NCBI GenBank assembly: GCA_026413225.1
Contig: CM048555.1
Coordinates: forward strand, 78,747,785 to 78,811,784
Reading direction: 5' to 3'
DNA: 64,000 bases
Source of the DNA: Otis tarda
Lineage: Eukaryota > Chordata > Aves > Otidiformes > Otididae
Shown: positions 61,882 through 64,000 of the stretch, one piece after another
Layout of the letters: the number at the start of each line of letters is the position of its first letter
Position numbering within the stretch: the stretch's first letter is position 1
The notes under the pieces: generated by a model
Told to the model about the DNA's origin: nothing
What the model saw: only the letters and a program-made list of their open reading frames with translations
The model's database searches: none
Program-made: the position numbers and the translations under genes

Positions 61882-64000
61882 ATTTCAAAACCAATGCAAA
61901 AATTATTTTAACAAAAAAAAAAAAAATTGGAATTTCAAACATGAAAAATGCAGACTTTATTACATGAGGTTATGTGCAAGAACACTTTAAAGAATTAAAA
62001 GCATTTTTTCACTGATTCTATGGTGCTGTTCTCAGACGGAAACTGATTTCATCAGTAATGGATCTGAAAAGAATCTGGAGAACGGAATAATATCAGCTCA
62101 GAAAAAAAAAAAGACTATATAGAGATACATAGGTATTTAACAGCAATAAGTATCTTCCATGCCCTCAAAACCAGGACAAAAAGGTACAGTAACGGCAGGG
62201 TTGTATTCGGAATTGTTTGCAACCTGTCCAAGCAATTACCATCACTATGTGCCCTGACCACAGAGAAAACCAATATATCCAACCTGTTTCTTTTCAAGTC
62301 TTCAAAACACCTTTCTAGTCTGACTATGCGATGACCCTTGCTGCAACTAAGAATCCCCTAAATTGAGCAGAAACAAAGAAAGAAAATGCATTTTCTTCTT
62401 TACCAACATTAGAACATGAAGTAACTTCTTGCATAAAAAACCATAAAAACCTGCAAATTACTACAGGATTAATTAACACATTACTAGTATTTGCAGGCTA
62501 AAGGAAAAGTGAGAAGTAAGCAGGTGACAATGAAGCGCTAGTCTTCAAAAAAAAAGCAATTTAGTTAACGTAAGATTAATTTTTCCACAGAACTTTTCTT
62601 TTCATACACAGTTTCCATCTTGATAGTGAATCTTTGATCAGTGTGCCTGAAAAAATAATCTCTGTGAAGATTAAGAGAACAAAGGAACCCAGATAAACTC
62701 CATAATGGCAACTAAACTTTTGGGGTCATCAGGTAAATAAACTACTACAGGCACCTCAATGGAATACAAATAATTTTCATTTAGGATTATAATGGAAAGT
62801 AGTTTAAAAAAACCATGCTGAAGTTGTCACCTTGTATACCTTTTCAAACAAAATAATACATTAAGCATTAATAAAAATTGGGAAAAATCAGACAAGGTCA
62901 GTCCATGGTATGAAACCAAGCACTTAAGCCACTCTTTGTATCACACAGCGAGCAGCAGGTGTGGGGCCAATCATTAAAAAAAAATGAATACATGGTGATT
63001 TTAAAAAATAATTCCATTGTAGTGACCTGATACTATTAATTGTATCCATTTCCTCTAAAACACCTTAAATTAACACTTCAGTCTCGGACACCTTTCCTGT
63101 AAGCTCCTCTGTGAACAGCTTAGCAAGGATGCTCAGAACCTCCCTGGCTTTTCTGCTGGACCTCCTGCTCTTTGACTCTGCCTCTTCTACCTCGATTGTC
63201 TCCTGGCTGCCAACTCGCTGGAACACTTCTTCCTTCCAAAGGATCTGAAAGAGATTCAGAACTGGTTTTCATGTCTTGAACATTTTTACACAATTATTTT
63301 TGGCCTCTCTTATAATGTTTTGGGCATTGAGTACTTTCACAGTATGACACATTTAAAAAAACATTTACTGATCTAAAAATAGCTTCCTCTACTGTCCTGA
63401 TTCCTCATTATCTTTTCTTCATTTTCTATTTTAATGAATATTATTTGTTTTCCCTACTGCCTTCAAATTTCTTAAGAAGAAAAACCCAAAAGAAATGAAT
63501 ATTATTTAGTGTTCTTTTTAATTGCCTTTTAAGTATGTCTCCCTGTATGTGTAATTCCTTTTGGAGATTAAACACCACTACAGTGAATTTCACTTTTTTT
63601 CCCCACTTCTTACAAGTCTTTGAACCAAAATGTCTATCATCATTGATTCAGATGTTTTAGTCCTACGTCCATTCAAAACCTAGAGTCTTCCTCTTCTGTG
63701 ATCCCTGACTACAGCTCAGTAAAGCTGTCTTCAGACAACTTCTGCCTCATCATCCATGAGCTTCTCCTACTTTCGCGCAGAACAGCCGTCCATAACAAGA
63801 TAATTATATTGCCTATTGAAACAGTTAACTTGTTTATCTGACTGGATTCTAAGCTTACTAGAAGGTAAAGCACAATCTCAGGTCCTCCCTACATAATTTA
63901 TAGAATACCACCAGTCTGCAGGTTGAATTTCTGCCACCACTGGAAAAAAGGAGATGAGGAGTGAATATTTGCTAATGATGAAAAAAATAATAATAATAAA
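61882..64000. other. Unique AT-rich DNA with one exon-like segment
   Basis: A-runs at 61913-61925 and 62102-62112, and (AAT)n at 63987-64000. The only standout is the GC-richer minus-strand segment at 63065-63244, listed separately. Confidence 0.5.
63065..63244 (-). CDS. Candidate terminal exon, product unknown
   Basis: A minus-strand acceptor (gaatctctttcag) is followed by 59 open codons and a TAA at 63065-63067. The segment is GC-richer than its flanks and encodes a charged, helix-prone peptide: KEEVFQRVGSQETIEVEEAE, then RKAREVLSILAKLFTEELTG and a final VSETEVLI. A weaker donor (ggaaag|gtgtcc) near 63091 would make it internal instead. Purine-rich sequence lowers stop frequency, so chance is not excluded. 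I do not recognise the protein. Confidence 0.28.
   Translation of the reverse strand: MLWKEEVFQRVGSQETIEVEEAESKSRRSSRKAREVLSILAKLFTEELTGKVSETEVLI

Noticed and set aside
1..64000. CRISPR arrays, tRNA/rRNA genes, bacterial operons or prophage
   Set aside because: No regularly spaced repeats, no cloverleaf or rRNA sequence, no ribosome-binding sites; repeat content is that of a bird nuclear genome.

Overview
The window reads as bird (avian) nuclear DNA that is almost wholly non-coding. The main evidence is a dense set of 5'-truncated CR1 LINEs with the avian 3' tail (tandem copies of ATTCTATG), plus several solo-type endogenous retrovirus LTRs. There is no operon structure, CRISPR array, tRNA, rRNA or intact protein-coding gene. 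The unique DNA is AT-rich with many A/T runs, as expected of a long intron or an intergenic stretch. The species cannot be named from this sequence.

Layout. 1-5 kb: an ancient CR1/L3-like relic (minus strand), then a plus-strand CR1 and a minus-strand young CR1 with a 19-bp tandem duplication at its 5' junction. 5-17 kb: mostly unique AT-rich DNA with two CR1 fragments. 17-24 kb: short CR1 tails and a pair of related LTR pieces in opposite orientation (19.6-20.4 kb). 26.7-28.4 kb: two unrelated LTRs side by side on the minus strand; the second is GC-rich and about 1.1 kb. 29-45 kb: unique DNA with an old plus-strand CR1 at 33.0 kb, an internally deleted 65-bp CR1 at 33.5 kb and a CR1 at 39.2 kb. 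45-62 kb: a CR1-rich segment with nine copies, including two that differ at only eight sites over about 415 bp. 62-64 kb: unique DNA.

No host gene can be assembled. Most longer open frames are CR1 ORF2 tails, their antisense shadows, or LTR sequence. A few exon-like segments (25.4, 38.7 and 63.1 kb on the minus strand are the best) have plausible splice sites and open frames. I recognise none of the products, their phases do not chain into a transcript, and chance pseudo-exons are common at this scale, so they are given as low-confidence leads. I found no convincing previously undescribed biological system. The most informative features are the recent CR1 activity, the inverted LTR termini and the side-by-side LTRs.
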